Assembly: GCF_019931575.1 (NCBI RefSeq)
Contig: NZ_CP082923.1
Location: forward strand, 3,534,001 to 3,598,000
DNA: 64,000 nucleotides
From: Caulobacter segnis
GTDB lineage: Bacteria > Pseudomonadota > Alphaproteobacteria > Caulobacterales > Caulobacteraceae
Direction of reading: 5' to 3'
Shown here: in pieces, positions 27,365 through 35,627 of the stretch
How positions within the stretch are numbered: position 1 is the stretch's first letter
Layout: every line of letters starts with the position of its first letter
Made by a program: the position numbers and the translations under genes
The notes under the pieces: generated by a model
The model's database searches: none
The model's input: only the letters and a program-made list of their open reading frames with translations
Told to the model about the DNA's origin: nothing

Positions 27365-29344
27365 TCAGCGCCGCAGGGCGAAGCCGACATAGACTGTGCG
27401 CGGCGCCGAGTAGCTGGTGACCCCGTCGGCGGTCTGGCCGACGGCGAGGTCGGCGTCCAGGGCGTTGTCGGCGGCCAGATAGACCTCGGACGTCGGCGAC
27501 AGCGCCCAGCCGGCGCGCAGGTCGACGCCCGTCCCGGCCTTCAGCACCCGCAGGTTCAAGTCGTCCTCGTAGCGCTTGCTCTCGTAGCGGAGGTCGGCGT
27601 CGAGGGTCAGACGCTGGACAGGCCGCCAGCGGACGCCGGCCGTCGCGGTCATCGCCGGGGCCTGGGCCGCACGCTTGCCGTCCAGCTGCGCCGCCGTCCC
27701 GCCGCCGTTGACCCGCGCATGAGTCGCCGAGAAGGCCGCCCGCGCGGTCCAGGCCGGCGTCAGGTCGGCGGCGACATCGCCTTCCAGGCCATAGGCGTTG
27801 ATCTCGCCGGCGTTCTGGCGCTGGCGCAGCACGCCGCCGGCCGGGATGAAGCCGGCGATCGGGAAGGTCCCCGGGCCGATGCCGATGGTCACGTTGGTGA
27901 TCGGATCCCGCACCTGGTTGTAGAAGGCGCCGAGGCTCCACCGCACGGTCCCCTCGCCGGTCAGGCCCGTCTCGACGCCGTACAGCGTCTCGGGCTTGAG
28001 GGCGGCGTTGGCCTCGGTGACGTCGTTGCCGACCCGGAACGGCCGGTGCAGCTCATTCAGCGTCGGCGGGCGGAAGCCGGCATAGGCGGCGGCCCGCACC
28101 CAGGTCTCGCCCGACAGGCGCTGGCGCACACCGACGCGGGCGGTCGGGGTCGTCCCGGAGGCGCTGGCCGGCGGAGCGTCCAAGGTCAGGGCGCCGGTCG
28201 CCGCATCCCGCTCGCGCCGGACGCCGCCGTAGGAACGCCAGCCATCCAGCCGCGCGCCAGCGGCCAGCGAGAAGTCGGGGCGGCTGTAGGCGGTCTCGGC
28301 ATAGACCCCGCCGACCAGGGTCCGCCCGCCCGCCGTCCGCTGGCGGGTGAAGGCGCCGCCCATGTAGCGGAAAAGTTCGTGGGTCCGTCCTTCGGTCGCC
28401 CGGACGTCGCCGCCCAGCTCCCACGACCAGTCGCCTTGCCGGCCTTGCCAGGCGGCGTTGAGGCCGTAGCCGCTGGCCGGGGTCGAGTACTGGTCGTTGG
28501 CCGGGGTCGTGCCGGTGCGCCCGGCCGCGACGGCGGCGGAGGTGTTCTCCAGATCGCTGCTCCGCGCCCAGGCCTGCACGCGCCAGGCCTCGCCGGCCAG
28601 GGTCACGGCCAGCGAGCTGCCCGTGGCGTTGGACTTGGCGCCGAACAGGCCCGCGCCGCGCTTCTCCTGGAAGGTCGCCACGCGCGCGGCCCAGCGCACA
28701 CCGCCGGCCTCGCCCTGGACGCGGGCGGCGATCGAGCCGTCCTCCAGGGTCGTGGGGACATCGGCCGCCCCCGCCGCCGAACCGCGCACGGGCCGGTAAC
28801 CGTCGGTGCGCGAGCCGCTGGCGGTCAGCAGCAGGTGGTCGGTCCCGAAGGTCCCGGCCGCGCGCCAGCCGTCACGCTGGCGGGCCTCGGCCGTGAAACT
28901 GGTCAGCCCGCCGCCGGCCGCGCGCTCGCGCAGGGCCACGACGCCGGTCAGGGCGCCCGCGCCATACGGTCCCGCCCCGGCGCCGCGCACCACGGTCGCG
29001 CCGGACAGGCCCTCGCCCGGCAAGGCGGTCCAGATCACCCAGCCGCCGAACGGATCGTTCTGCGGCGCGCCGTCCAGCGTGACCAGCGCCCGGCCCGCGC
29101 CGGACGGAGCCACAGCCCTGAGCGAGAGCCCCTGGATGGTCGGATTGGCCGCGTCGCTGCCGGTGCGGCGGAACAGAGAGACGCCTGGCGTGGTCTTCAG
29201 GACGTCGTCCAGCCGCGCCTGAGCGCTCAGCTGAGCCTGATCGTACACGGCCGTCGAGAAGGCTTCCTGGCCCGCGAGCGGCGGCAGTCTCGGCGCCTCC
29301 ACCACGACAGTGGAAACCGGAGGCGACGGGGCGTCGAACAACAT
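27365..29344 (-). CDS. TonB-dependent receptor without visible signal peptide
   Basis: 659 residues. A TonB box-like segment (VSTVVVEAPRLPPL), plug (LDDVLKTTPGVSLFRRTGSDAANPTIQGLSLRAVAP...LVTLDGAPQNDPFGG...VVRGAGAGPYGAGALTGVVAL) and a beta-barrel of the BtuB/siderophore class ending in VGFALRR. Unlike the other three receptors here, it starts directly at MLFDAPSPPVS with no signal peptide and a weak ribosome-binding site, so either the true start lies upstream in another frame or the gene has lost its leader. It ends 81 bp upstream of the GH39 start. Confidence 0.82.
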   Translation of the reverse strand: MLFDAPSPPVSTVVVEAPRLPPLAGQEAFSTAVYDQAQLSAQARLDDVLKTTPGVSLFRRTGSDAANPTIQGLSLRAVAPSGAGRALVTLDGAPQNDPFGGWVIWTALPGEGLSGATVVRGAGAGPYGAGALTGVVALRERAAGGGLTSFTAEARQRDGWRAAGTFGTDHLLLTASGSRTDGYRPVRGSAAGAADVPTTLEDGSIAARVQGEAGGVRWAARVATFQEKRGAGLFGAKSNATGSSLAVTLAGEAWRVQAWARSSDLENTSAAVAAGRTGTTPANDQYSTPASGYGLNAAWQGRQGDWSWELGGDVRATEGRTHELFRYMGGAFTRQRTAGGRTLVGGVYAETAYSRPDFSLAAGARLDGWRSYGGVRRERDAATGALTLDAPPASASGTTPTARVGVRQRLSGETWVRAAAYAGFRPPTLNELHRPFRVGNDVTEANAALKPETLYGVETGLTGEGTVRWSLGAFYNQVRDPITNVTIGIGPGTFPIAGFIPAGGVLRQRQNAGEINAYGLEGDVAADLTPAWTARAAFSATHARVNGGGTAAQLDGKRAAQAPAMTATAGVRWRPVQRLTLDADLRYESKRYEDDLNLRVLKAGTGVDLRAGWALSPTSEVYLAADNALDADLAVGQTADGVTSYSAPRTVYVGFALRR

Positions 29345-29361
29345 TCCGAAACTCTACTACG

Positions 29362-29376
29362 ACCGTTTTGTACGGT
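29362..29376. promoter_or_regulatory. Inverted repeat upstream of the TBDR
   Basis: ACCGT-TTTGT-ACGGT, 5-bp arms with a 5-bp spacer, located 18-32 bp upstream of the receptor start and 24 bp after the efflux-channel gene stop. Could be a regulator site; too short to assign. Confidence 0.3.
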
Positions 29377-29399
29377 TTAGCCCAAAGTTTCGAACAACG

Positions 29400-30830
29400 C
29401 TATCGCTCCCAGCCCCCGCCCAAGGCCAGGAACAGAGTCACCTGGTCGGCCGCGACCTGGCTGTCGGAGGCCGCCAGCGCCGCCTCGGCCCCGGCGAGGG
29501 TGCGCTGGGCGTCGAGGCCAGCGAGATAGGGACTGCGGCCCGCGCGGTAGAGACGCTGGGCCTGGCCCTCGGCCAGCACGGCCTGGTCGCGCGCGGCCTT
29601 GAGGGCGGCCTGACGTTGGAGGTCGTGGGCGTAGGCGTCCAGGCTGGTCTCGGTCTCGCGCAGGGCCGTCAGCACCACGCCGTCGAACCGGGCCAGGGCC
29701 GCGTCGGCGCCGGCCTCGGCCTGGCGGATCCGCGCCCGCTCGCCTTCGCCCGGCAGGGTCCAAGTGATCAGCGAGCTCAGACCCCAGCGGTTGGCCGGCG
29801 CCTGGCCGATGTCGGCCAACAGGCCCGTCGAGCCCGCGCCCAGGCCCAGGGTGACGTTCGGATAGAGGGCGGCGGTGGCGACGCCGATCCGCGCCGTGGC
29901 GCCGGCCAGGGTCCGTTCGGCCTGGCGCACGTCGGGCCGGCGCTTCAGCAGGGCCGCGCCGTCGCCGACGGGGATCGCCTGGGTCAGGGTCGGCGGATGG
30001 ACGCAAGCCTCGACCGCCTTGGGAAACTCGGCCGGCGGCTTGCCGGTCAGGGTCGCCAGCCTGTAGAGCGCCGCGCGCCGCCGGCTCTGGTAGGTCGGCA
30101 GGCTGGCCCGCGACAGGTCCAGCTGGGCCTGGGCGCGGGTCACGTCGACGGCCGTGCCTCTGCCCGCCTTCACCAGCTTACGGGTGACGTCCAGGCTGCG
30201 GCTCTGCAGGTCGACGGTGCGCTGGGCGACGGCCAGTTCGTGGCCGTTGGCGCAGGCCTCGACATAGGCGCGGGCGACGTCGGCGGCGACGCTGACGCGG
30301 GCCAGGTCCAGGGCCGCCTGGCTGGCCTCGGCGTCGGCGTGGGCGGCCTCAGCGGCGCGCCGAATCCGGCCAACCAGATCGACCTGGTAGGAGACCTTCA
30401 CCCCGACATCGGCCAGGTTCTCGACCGGCAGCTGTTCGGACAACAGGTACTGCTCGCCCGACTCCCGGCTATGCATCGCCGCGGCCGAGGCCCCGACCGT
30501 GAAGCCGCCGGCGTCGTCGGCCTCGCCGGCCACGGCCCTGGCGCGGGCCAGGTTGGCGGCCGCGACACGCAGGTCGGTATTGGCCTTCAGCGCCTCCTCG
30601 ACCAGGCCGTTCAGCACGGGGTCGTCATAGAGTTTCCACCAGCCGGCCGGGACCGGGTCCTGGCTGACAGCCTTCGAGGCCGCGCCCATGAACGGTCCCT
30701 GCGCGGTGGGGGCGTTGATCTTGGCCGCTTCCGGCAGCTTGTAGTTCGGGCCGACGGCCGCGCAGGCGGTCAGGGCCAGCAGCGAGCCGGCGACCGCCAG
30801 GGCTCGCACCAGTCTTCCTTGGGGGCTCAT
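29400..30830 (-). CDS. Outer-membrane efflux lipoprotein (NodT/OMF family)
   Basis: 476 residues. Lipoprotein signal with lipobox LLALTAC (mature Cys at about residue 23), followed by GPNYKLPE, the usual NodT-family opening. Two coiled-coil/beta duplications follow, including LLKRRPDVRQAERTLAGATARIGVATAALYPNVTLGL. Forms the outer-membrane exit for the preceding HlyD-like adaptor. Its ATG overlaps the adaptor's stop by 4 nt. Last gene of the aae-like operon. Confidence 0.9.
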   Translation of the reverse strand: MSPQGRLVRALAVAGSLLALTACAAVGPNYKLPEAAKINAPTAQGPFMGAASKAVSQDPVPAGWWKLYDDPVLNGLVEEALKANTDLRVAAANLARARAVAGEADDAGGFTVGASAAAMHSRESGEQYLLSEQLPVENLADVGVKVSYQVDLVGRIRRAAEAAHADAEASQAALDLARVSVAADVARAYVEACANGHELAVAQRTVDLQSRSLDVTRKLVKAGRGTAVDVTRAQAQLDLSRASLPTYQSRRRAALYRLATLTGKPPAEFPKAVEACVHPPTLTQAIPVGDGAALLKRRPDVRQAERTLAGATARIGVATAALYPNVTLGLGAGSTGLLADIGQAPANRWGLSSLITWTLPGEGERARIRQAEAGADAALARFDGVVLTALRETETSLDAYAHDLQRQAALKAARDQAVLAEGQAQRLYRAGRSPYLAGLDAQRTLAGAEAALAASDSQVAADQVTLFLALGGGWER

Positions 30831-31708
30831 CGACCGGCTCCGACGACGGCGACCGTGGCGGTGCGGCCGGCGATCAGGCGCAGATCGCGCGGCGTCTGAT
30901 CCAGGGCTACCCGGACTGGCACCCGCTGGGCCAGGCGCACCCAGCTGAAGGTCGGGTTGACGTTGGGCAGCAGGTTGCCGCTGGCGGCGCGGTCGCGGTC
31001 CTCGATGCCGGCGGCGATCGACTGGATGTGGCCCTTCAGGGGCCTCTCCTCGCCCATCACCTTGACCGAGACCGGCTGGCCGATGCGCAGGGACGACAGC
31101 TTGGTCTCCTCGAAATAGCCCTCGACCCGGAACGAGCGGCTGTCGATCAGGGCCAGCACCGGCTTGCCGGCGGTGACGTAGTCGCCGGTGCGCAGGGTCA
31201 GGTCCGACAGGAAGCCGTCGGTCGGCGCGACGACCACCGTACGCTCGAGGTTCAGGGCGGCGACGTCACGGGCGGCCAGGGCCTGGGACAGGGCCGCCTG
31301 GCTCAGCTCGACCTTGGACTGGCTCTGCTCGGTGATCTCGCCGGCGACTAGGTCGCCCAGGGCGCGGTTGCGCGACAGCTCCCGGCGGGCCTGGGCCAGG
31401 GCGGCGCGCTGGGCCTCGACGGCGGCGTCTGCCTGGCGCAGGGCCAGGGCATAGCGTTCGCGGTCGACATAGAACAGCGGCTGGCCGGCCTTGACCGTCT
31501 GGTCGTTGACCGCCTCGACGCGGGTGACCAGGCCCGACACGTCGGGGGCCACCTGCACGACGTCGGCGCGGACGCGGCCGTCGCGGGTCCAGGGATCGAC
31601 CTGGTAGTGGGTCCACAGCGCCTTGCCGCCGATCAGGGCGGCGATCACGACGGCGCCAGTGACGGCGACGCGAGCGGTGTACATCAGGGTGGTTTTCAAC
31701 GGGGGCAT
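30827..31708 (-). CDS. aaeA: AaeA-like periplasmic adaptor (HlyD family)
   Basis: 293 residues, near the 310 of E. coli AaeA. A single N-terminal membrane helix (VAVTGAVVIAALIGGKALW) precedes the sequence YQVDPWTRDGRVRADVVQVAPDVSG, diagnostic for the p-hydroxybenzoate/EmrA-type adaptor branch. A coiled-coil hairpin and barrel domains (VVAPTDGFLSDLTLRTGDYV) follow. ATG 31708 is used; an upstream extension overlaps the DUF1656 gene. Couples the FUSC pump to the outer-membrane lipoprotein. Confidence 0.88.
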   Translation of the reverse strand: MPPLKTTLMYTARVAVTGAVVIAALIGGKALWTHYQVDPWTRDGRVRADVVQVAPDVSGLVTRVEAVNDQTVKAGQPLFYVDRERYALALRQADAAVEAQRAALAQARRELSRNRALGDLVAGEITEQSQSKVELSQAALSQALAARDVAALNLERTVVVAPTDGFLSDLTLRTGDYVTAGKPVLALIDSRSFRVEGYFEETKLSSLRIGQPVSVKVMGEERPLKGHIQSIAAGIEDRDRAASGNLLPNVNPTFSWVRLAQRVPVRVALDQTPRDLRLIAGRTATVAVVGAGR

Positions 31709-31716
31709 GGTCAGGT

Positions 31717-31926
31717 TCAGAATTTGAGGGGCGAAGGGACCGTCACGACGGCGGCCCACAGGATGACGAACAGGGCGGTATCGAAGAGCGCCGGGTGCCA
31801 GACGAACCGGTAAGCGCCGACCTTCGACAGCGCGCGGCGCAACAGGAACGAGGCGGCCAGGGCGATCAGGGCCGAGACCAGAACGGACGACAGGAAGACC
31901 CCGTCGATGTTCAGCTCACCGGTCAT
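31717..31926 (-). CDS. aaeX: AaeX-like small membrane protein (DUF1656)
   Basis: 69 residues with two hydrophobic segments (VFLSSVLVSALIALAASFLL and ALFDTALFVILWAAVVTV). The pattern MTGELNIDGVFLSSVL...RRALSKVGAYRFVWHPALFDTALF is typical of DUF1656. Always found beside AaeA/AaeB-type genes; precise role unknown. It overlaps the upstream FUSC gene by 4 nt and ends 8 bp before the adaptor start. Confidence 0.9.
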   Translation of the reverse strand: MTGELNIDGVFLSSVLVSALIALAASFLLRRALSKVGAYRFVWHPALFDTALFVILWAAVVTVPSPLKF

Positions 31927-33941
31927 CGGGCGGCCTCCGGAACGAAGGCGGGCGCCTCCGGGAACAGGTTGCGGCGCAGGCCCACCAGGCCCGACACGCC
32001 CTGCACCGCCGAGGCGGCGGGGGCGATGGACAGGCCGCGCAGAGCCGCGTCGATGCGGCCCAGCAGGTCCTCGCCGGGCTTGCGACGCTGGCCGGCGGCC
32101 AGGGCGGCGAAGTGATCGCCGACACCGTCGAGGGCCGCGTCCAACTGGTCCTTGCCCTCGGGCGGCAGGTCAGGGCGGGCGGCCTGGACGGCGACCAGGT
32201 TCATGCCGATCCGCAGGTCGCGCAGGGCGTCAACGCCGACGAAGTCGTGGCGCGGGCCAGCCTGGGCCAGCTTGGGCGTCAGCATGCCCAGGCGATCGAC
32301 CAGGATGGCGGCGAAGGCGGCGGCCTCCGGCGCCTGGCGGGCGCGGGACAGACGCGCCAGGCCCTTCCAGGTGCGGACCAGCAGGCGCCGGGCGCTGGCG
32401 TCGACGCCCATCGAGCGCAGGCCCGCCGTGACCATGATCGCGAACAGCAGGCCGACGAACTGGCCCAGATTGCCGTTCAAGAACCCGGCGAAGTCGGCGC
32501 TGAAGGTCTCCTGCAGGGCCAGGGCGTTGCAGAAGCCCATCAGCACGGCCAGGGCCGAGCCCATGGTCGCGGGATTGGGGATGAACAGGCCCAGCAGCAG
32601 CAGCGGCGGGGCCATGGCCAGGACCAGCATCGGAAAGCCGTCGATCGCCGGCAGGATGGCGAACATGTAGACCGCCGCCAGCGGCAGCGAGAACAGCGAG
32701 TAGAGGCCGAAGTTCTTGATGGCCGGCACGGGGTCGTCCATCGCCGCGAAGAAACAGCAGAACACCGCGGCCATCACCGGCGCGGCCGCCCCGTCGCCCC
32801 AGCCGGCCAGGATCCAGGTGGCGCAGGACAGCAGGATGGCGATCGCCGCCGCCCCGCCCGACAGTAGGGCCAGCGGCAGGTCGGCGTGCATCGGCCGCTG
32901 GCTCCTGGCGCGGGCGGCGGCGTCCAGTTCGGGCGACAGCGGCGCGTCCGGGTCGGCCAGGCGGGTCATCAGGGCGTGGCCCTCGCCGAGGGCGCGGACC
33001 GTCTCGGCCAGACGCGCCAGCAGGCTCTCGATCAGCAGGTTGGACCAGGCCGAGCCGCGACGGCGCGCGGCCAGGTCCTCGAGACGCTCGACCAGGTCCA
33101 GGCCCCGCTCGCGCGGCGAGCCGGCCTCGATCCAGGCGATGACGGTGTTGAGAGCAGCGCGGACGCGGTCGTCGCGCACCTCGCGCAGGGCTTCCATGCG
33201 ATCGGCTAGGCCCGACAGCAGCGGGATCAGCAGCAGCATGCGCTCGTGCAGGGCGCCGACGACGCCGGAGGTCTCGCGCAGGCGCGAGGTGTCGAACGGC
33301 AGGTGCGTCGCCAGCATCTGGATCTCGCTGGCGGCGGCGGCCAGGTGGCGGCGGTCGCGGGCGATGGCCTCGCCGTCCTCGCCGCGCAGCACGTCCAGCG
33401 CCCAGCGGTCGGCCTCGCCCAGCCAGGTCTTGAGGCGATAGCGCAGCACCGCGCCGACGGGGCGCGGGAAGACCAGGCTATGGACCAGGGTGGCGCACAG
33501 GATGCCCAGGCCGATCTCGATCACCCGCGAGACGGCGACGTCGAAGATCGCGCCGGGCTGGCCGACGCTGGGAAAGCCAATGATCGCGGCCGTGTAGCCG
33601 GCCAGCATCAGGACGTAGCTGCGCGGCGTGCGGTCCAGCAGCGAGATGGTCAGGCAGCCGCCGACCCACAGCGACAGGGCCAGCGACAGCAGCCACGGCG
33701 CGTTGACCAGGTTCGGCACCAGGGCGACGGCGGCCATGGCGCCCAGGATGGTGCCCAGCACGCGATAGACGGCCTTGGACCGCACGGCCCCGGCCAGCGG
33801 CTGGCTGACGATATAGGCCGTGGTCATCGCCCAGTACGGGCGCGGCAGGCCCAGGGCGAAACCGATGTAGAGGGCGAGCATCGCCGCCGCGAAGCTGTTC
33901 ACCGAGAACAGCAACGTGTGCCGATCGAATTTCGGAAACAT
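31923..33941 (-). CDS. aaeB: AaeB-like FUSC-family aromatic-acid efflux pump
   Basis: 672 residues (E. coli AaeB: 655). Two hydrophobic blocks of about six helices each surround large cytoplasmic regions: residues about 10-160 (NSFAAAMLALYIGFALGLPRPYWAMTTAYIVSQPLAGAVRSKA) and about 345-500 (LALLSGGAAAIAILLSCATWILAGW). This duplicated FUSC layout exports aromatic carboxylic acids. It begins 4 bp after the MarR stop, so regulator and pump share one mRNA. Confidence 0.9.
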   Translation of the reverse strand: MFPKFDRHTLLFSVNSFAAAMLALYIGFALGLPRPYWAMTTAYIVSQPLAGAVRSKAVYRVLGTILGAMAAVALVPNLVNAPWLLSLALSLWVGGCLTISLLDRTPRSYVLMLAGYTAAIIGFPSVGQPGAIFDVAVSRVIEIGLGILCATLVHSLVFPRPVGAVLRYRLKTWLGEADRWALDVLRGEDGEAIARDRRHLAAAASEIQMLATHLPFDTSRLRETSGVVGALHERMLLLIPLLSGLADRMEALREVRDDRVRAALNTVIAWIEAGSPRERGLDLVERLEDLAARRRGSAWSNLLIESLLARLAETVRALGEGHALMTRLADPDAPLSPELDAAARARSQRPMHADLPLALLSGGAAAIAILLSCATWILAGWGDGAAAPVMAAVFCCFFAAMDDPVPAIKNFGLYSLFSLPLAAVYMFAILPAIDGFPMLVLAMAPPLLLLGLFIPNPATMGSALAVLMGFCNALALQETFSADFAGFLNGNLGQFVGLLFAIMVTAGLRSMGVDASARRLLVRTWKGLARLSRARQAPEAAAFAAILVDRLGMLTPKLAQAGPRHDFVGVDALRDLRIGMNLVAVQAARPDLPPEGKDQLDAALDGVGDHFAALAAGQRRKPGEDLLGRIDAALRGLSIAPAASAVQGVSGLVGLRRNLFPEAPAFVPEAAR

Positions 33942-33945
33942 GGGA

Positions 33946-34410
33946 CTAGCGTTCAGCCCCCTGCCCCGCGGCCGCGTCCAGGGCGGCCTCGAAGGCCGCG
34001 AAGGTGCGAACGGCGGCGGCCAGGTCAGCGTCGGCGACCTCGGCCAGCATCTGGGCGCGCACCACCTGCACGGCGTCCTCGACCACGGCGGCCAGCGCCA
34101 GGCCGTCGGCCGTCAGGTGCAGAGTCTTGGCCCGCTTGTCGGAAGGATCGTCGCGGCGCTCGACCAGGCCCGCCTGGCTCAGTTGGTCCAGGATGCGGAC
34201 CAGCGACGGCCCTTCCACCCCGATCTCCTCGGCCAGCATACCTTGGCGCATGCCGCCGCCGGCGCGGGCGATATGCAGCACCGGCAGGGCCTTGGCGTCC
34301 GAGATGCCGTGGGCGGCCAGGGCGCGATTGACCTCGCGCCGATAGACCCGCGCCAGGCGCAGCAGGCCTTGGGCGAAGGCGCGTTCATCGAGGGTGCGAG
34401 GCTGGGTCAT
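33946..34410 (-). CDS. MarR-family regulator of the aae-like operon
   Basis: 154 residues. Winged helix typical of MarR: MRQGMLAEEIGVEGPSLVRILDQLSQAGLVERRDDPSDKRAKTLHLTADG. First gene of the efflux operon, so it probably represses its own transcript and releases DNA on binding an aromatic acid. ATG 34410 is used; an extension to 34461 would run through the operator. Two near-identical 18-bp operator-like sites lie directly upstream. Confidence 0.88.
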   Translation of the reverse strand: MTQPRTLDERAFAQGLLRLARVYRREVNRALAAHGISDAKALPVLHIARAGGGMRQGMLAEEIGVEGPSLVRILDQLSQAGLVERRDDPSDKRAKTLHLTADGLALAAVVEDAVQVVRAQMLAEVADADLAAAVRTFAAFEAALDAAAGQGAER

Positions 34411-34430
34411 GGAACGACGATATTTATCAA

Positions 34431-34469
34431 TAGGTAGCTTCCTATCTAATTTAGATAGCATCCTACCTA
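34431..34469. promoter_or_regulatory. Tandem MarR-type operators
   Basis: Two 18-bp copies, TAGGTAGCTTCCTATCTA (34431-34448) and TAGATAGCATCCTACCTA (34452-34469), separated by 3 bp. They are both a direct repeat and, taken together, a near-perfect 39-bp dyad (ATAGGTAG...CTATCTAA mirrored). Their position 21-59 bp before the MarR start codon fits autorepression of the whole efflux operon. Confidence 0.75.
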
Positions 34470-34501
34470 TTCCGCCGCAAGAGCGAGGCCGTGGGACGGC
34501 C

Positions 34502-35533
34502 TTAACCTGTCAAGCGAGGCATCATCGCGATCATCCCATCGGTCCTGGCCCGGACCTCGGGCGATCCAAGGCAGCTGACCAGCGCATCGTAACCTGGCGC
34601 TCCGGGCGCGATTCGAACCCTGAAGGGCGGCGCGTGGTTCGCCGGGCAGAAGATCACCGCCTCATCCTCCGTGGCCTCCTCCGGATCGAGGATGGCGGAG
34701 GAGCGGGTCAGCATGAACAGCGGCGAGCGCTGATGCGCGCGCCGGCGCAGGTCGGCAATCACCGCCCGCTGCGTGGCTTCATCCAGCCCCTGTTCGATCA
34801 TGTCGATGACGAGGCTGTTCGGGCGCCCCTGCTCCAGGCCGACCACGAGCACGCGCAGGGCGTCGGAGACGGTCGCGCCCTCCTCCACCAGCCACGCGAT
34901 CGACGCCTCCACGCGCTCGCGCAGCACGGGGTCGGCCTCCATGGCGCGCTCGACCTCGGCGCGGCGGTCGATACGGTCCAGCCCTAGGAAGACGCCGTTG
35001 GGCAGATGGCGAGCCAGCGTCCACGCCAGCCTCGTCTTCCCGCTGCCCAGGGGGCCGACGACATAGTTGAGCGCGCGGACGCCGCGCACCTCGAACCACT
35101 CGCCGCCCCAGGGCCACGGGAGATCGAAGCCCACGACCAGGGCGTCGGGCGCCGCCAGGCCGGCGAGGTCCGGCACGGTGGGCGGCTGGCCCTGGCCCAG
35201 GGCTCGCCTCAAGGTGTCGACCTTCTTCAGTCGTTGGCCGAGTTGGTCGAATTCCAGTTCAAGCCCGGTCTGCAAAGCCGCCAGCGCGGGTTCCAGCCCC
35301 TCGGCCGCTCCCCCCATGACCCGCTCCACCTGCCTCAGGCTGAAGCCCAGCGACCGCAGGGCGACAATCTCGGCGGCGCGCCGGAGGTCGTCTGGCCCGT
35401 AAGCGCGCCAGCCCGTGGCGGTACGCGCCGGACGAAGAAGACCACGTTCCTCGTAGAGGCGAAGCGCCTTGGCCGAGACGCCAAGGTCGCGGGCCGCTTC
35501 GGACGGGCTCAGGGCGTCGACGGAAGCACGCAT
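34502..35533 (-). CDS. MerR-type regulator fused to a P-loop ATPase
   Basis: 343 residues. N-terminal MerR winged helix (about 8-75: LSPSEAARDLGVSAKALRLYEERGLLRP...RSLGFSLRQVERVM), a short coiled coil (about 80-112), then an unusual C-terminal half with Walker A GPLGSGKT (160-167) and a Walker B-like LVIDMIEQGLDEATQ (241-255) similar to ABC-ATPase/AAA_21 EPEQGLD motifs. No ABC signature (LSGGQ) is obvious. MerR proteins usually carry small ligand domains there, not an NTPase. Its own promoter shows the stretched 19-bp spacer of MerR-activated genes. Function unknown. Confidence 0.78.
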   Translation of the reverse strand: MRASVDALSPSEAARDLGVSAKALRLYEERGLLRPARTATGWRAYGPDDLRRAAEIVALRSLGFSLRQVERVMGGAAEGLEPALAALQTGLELEFDQLGQRLKKVDTLRRALGQGQPPTVPDLAGLAAPDALVVGFDLPWPWGGEWFEVRGVRALNYVVGPLGSGKTRLAWTLARHLPNGVFLGLDRIDRRAEVERAMEADPVLRERVEASIAWLVEEGATVSDALRVLVVGLEQGRPNSLVIDMIEQGLDEATQRAVIADLRRRAHQRSPLFMLTRSSAILDPEEATEDEAVIFCPANHAPPFRVRIAPGAPGYDALVSCLGSPEVRARTDGMIAMMPRLTG

Positions 35534-35562
35534 GTTTCAATCCGCTGTTGCTGACCGCCACC

Positions 35563-35593
35563 TCTATGGGGCCGGCCCCAGGGGCCGGGTCAA
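35563..35593 (-). promoter_or_regulatory. MerR-type promoter with 19-bp spacer and GC-rich dyad
   Basis: On the minus strand TTGACC (35593-35588) and CATAGA (35568-35563) are exactly 19 bp apart. The spacer is filled by the perfect dyad CCGGCCCC-A-GGGGCCGG (35572-35588 on +). Over-long spacers containing a dyad are the hallmark of MerR-family promoters. The MerR-ATPase start codon is 30 bp downstream. Confidence 0.65.
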
Positions 35594-35627
35594 GAGGCGA
35601 CGGATCAGCTCAGCGCCGCGTCGGCTG

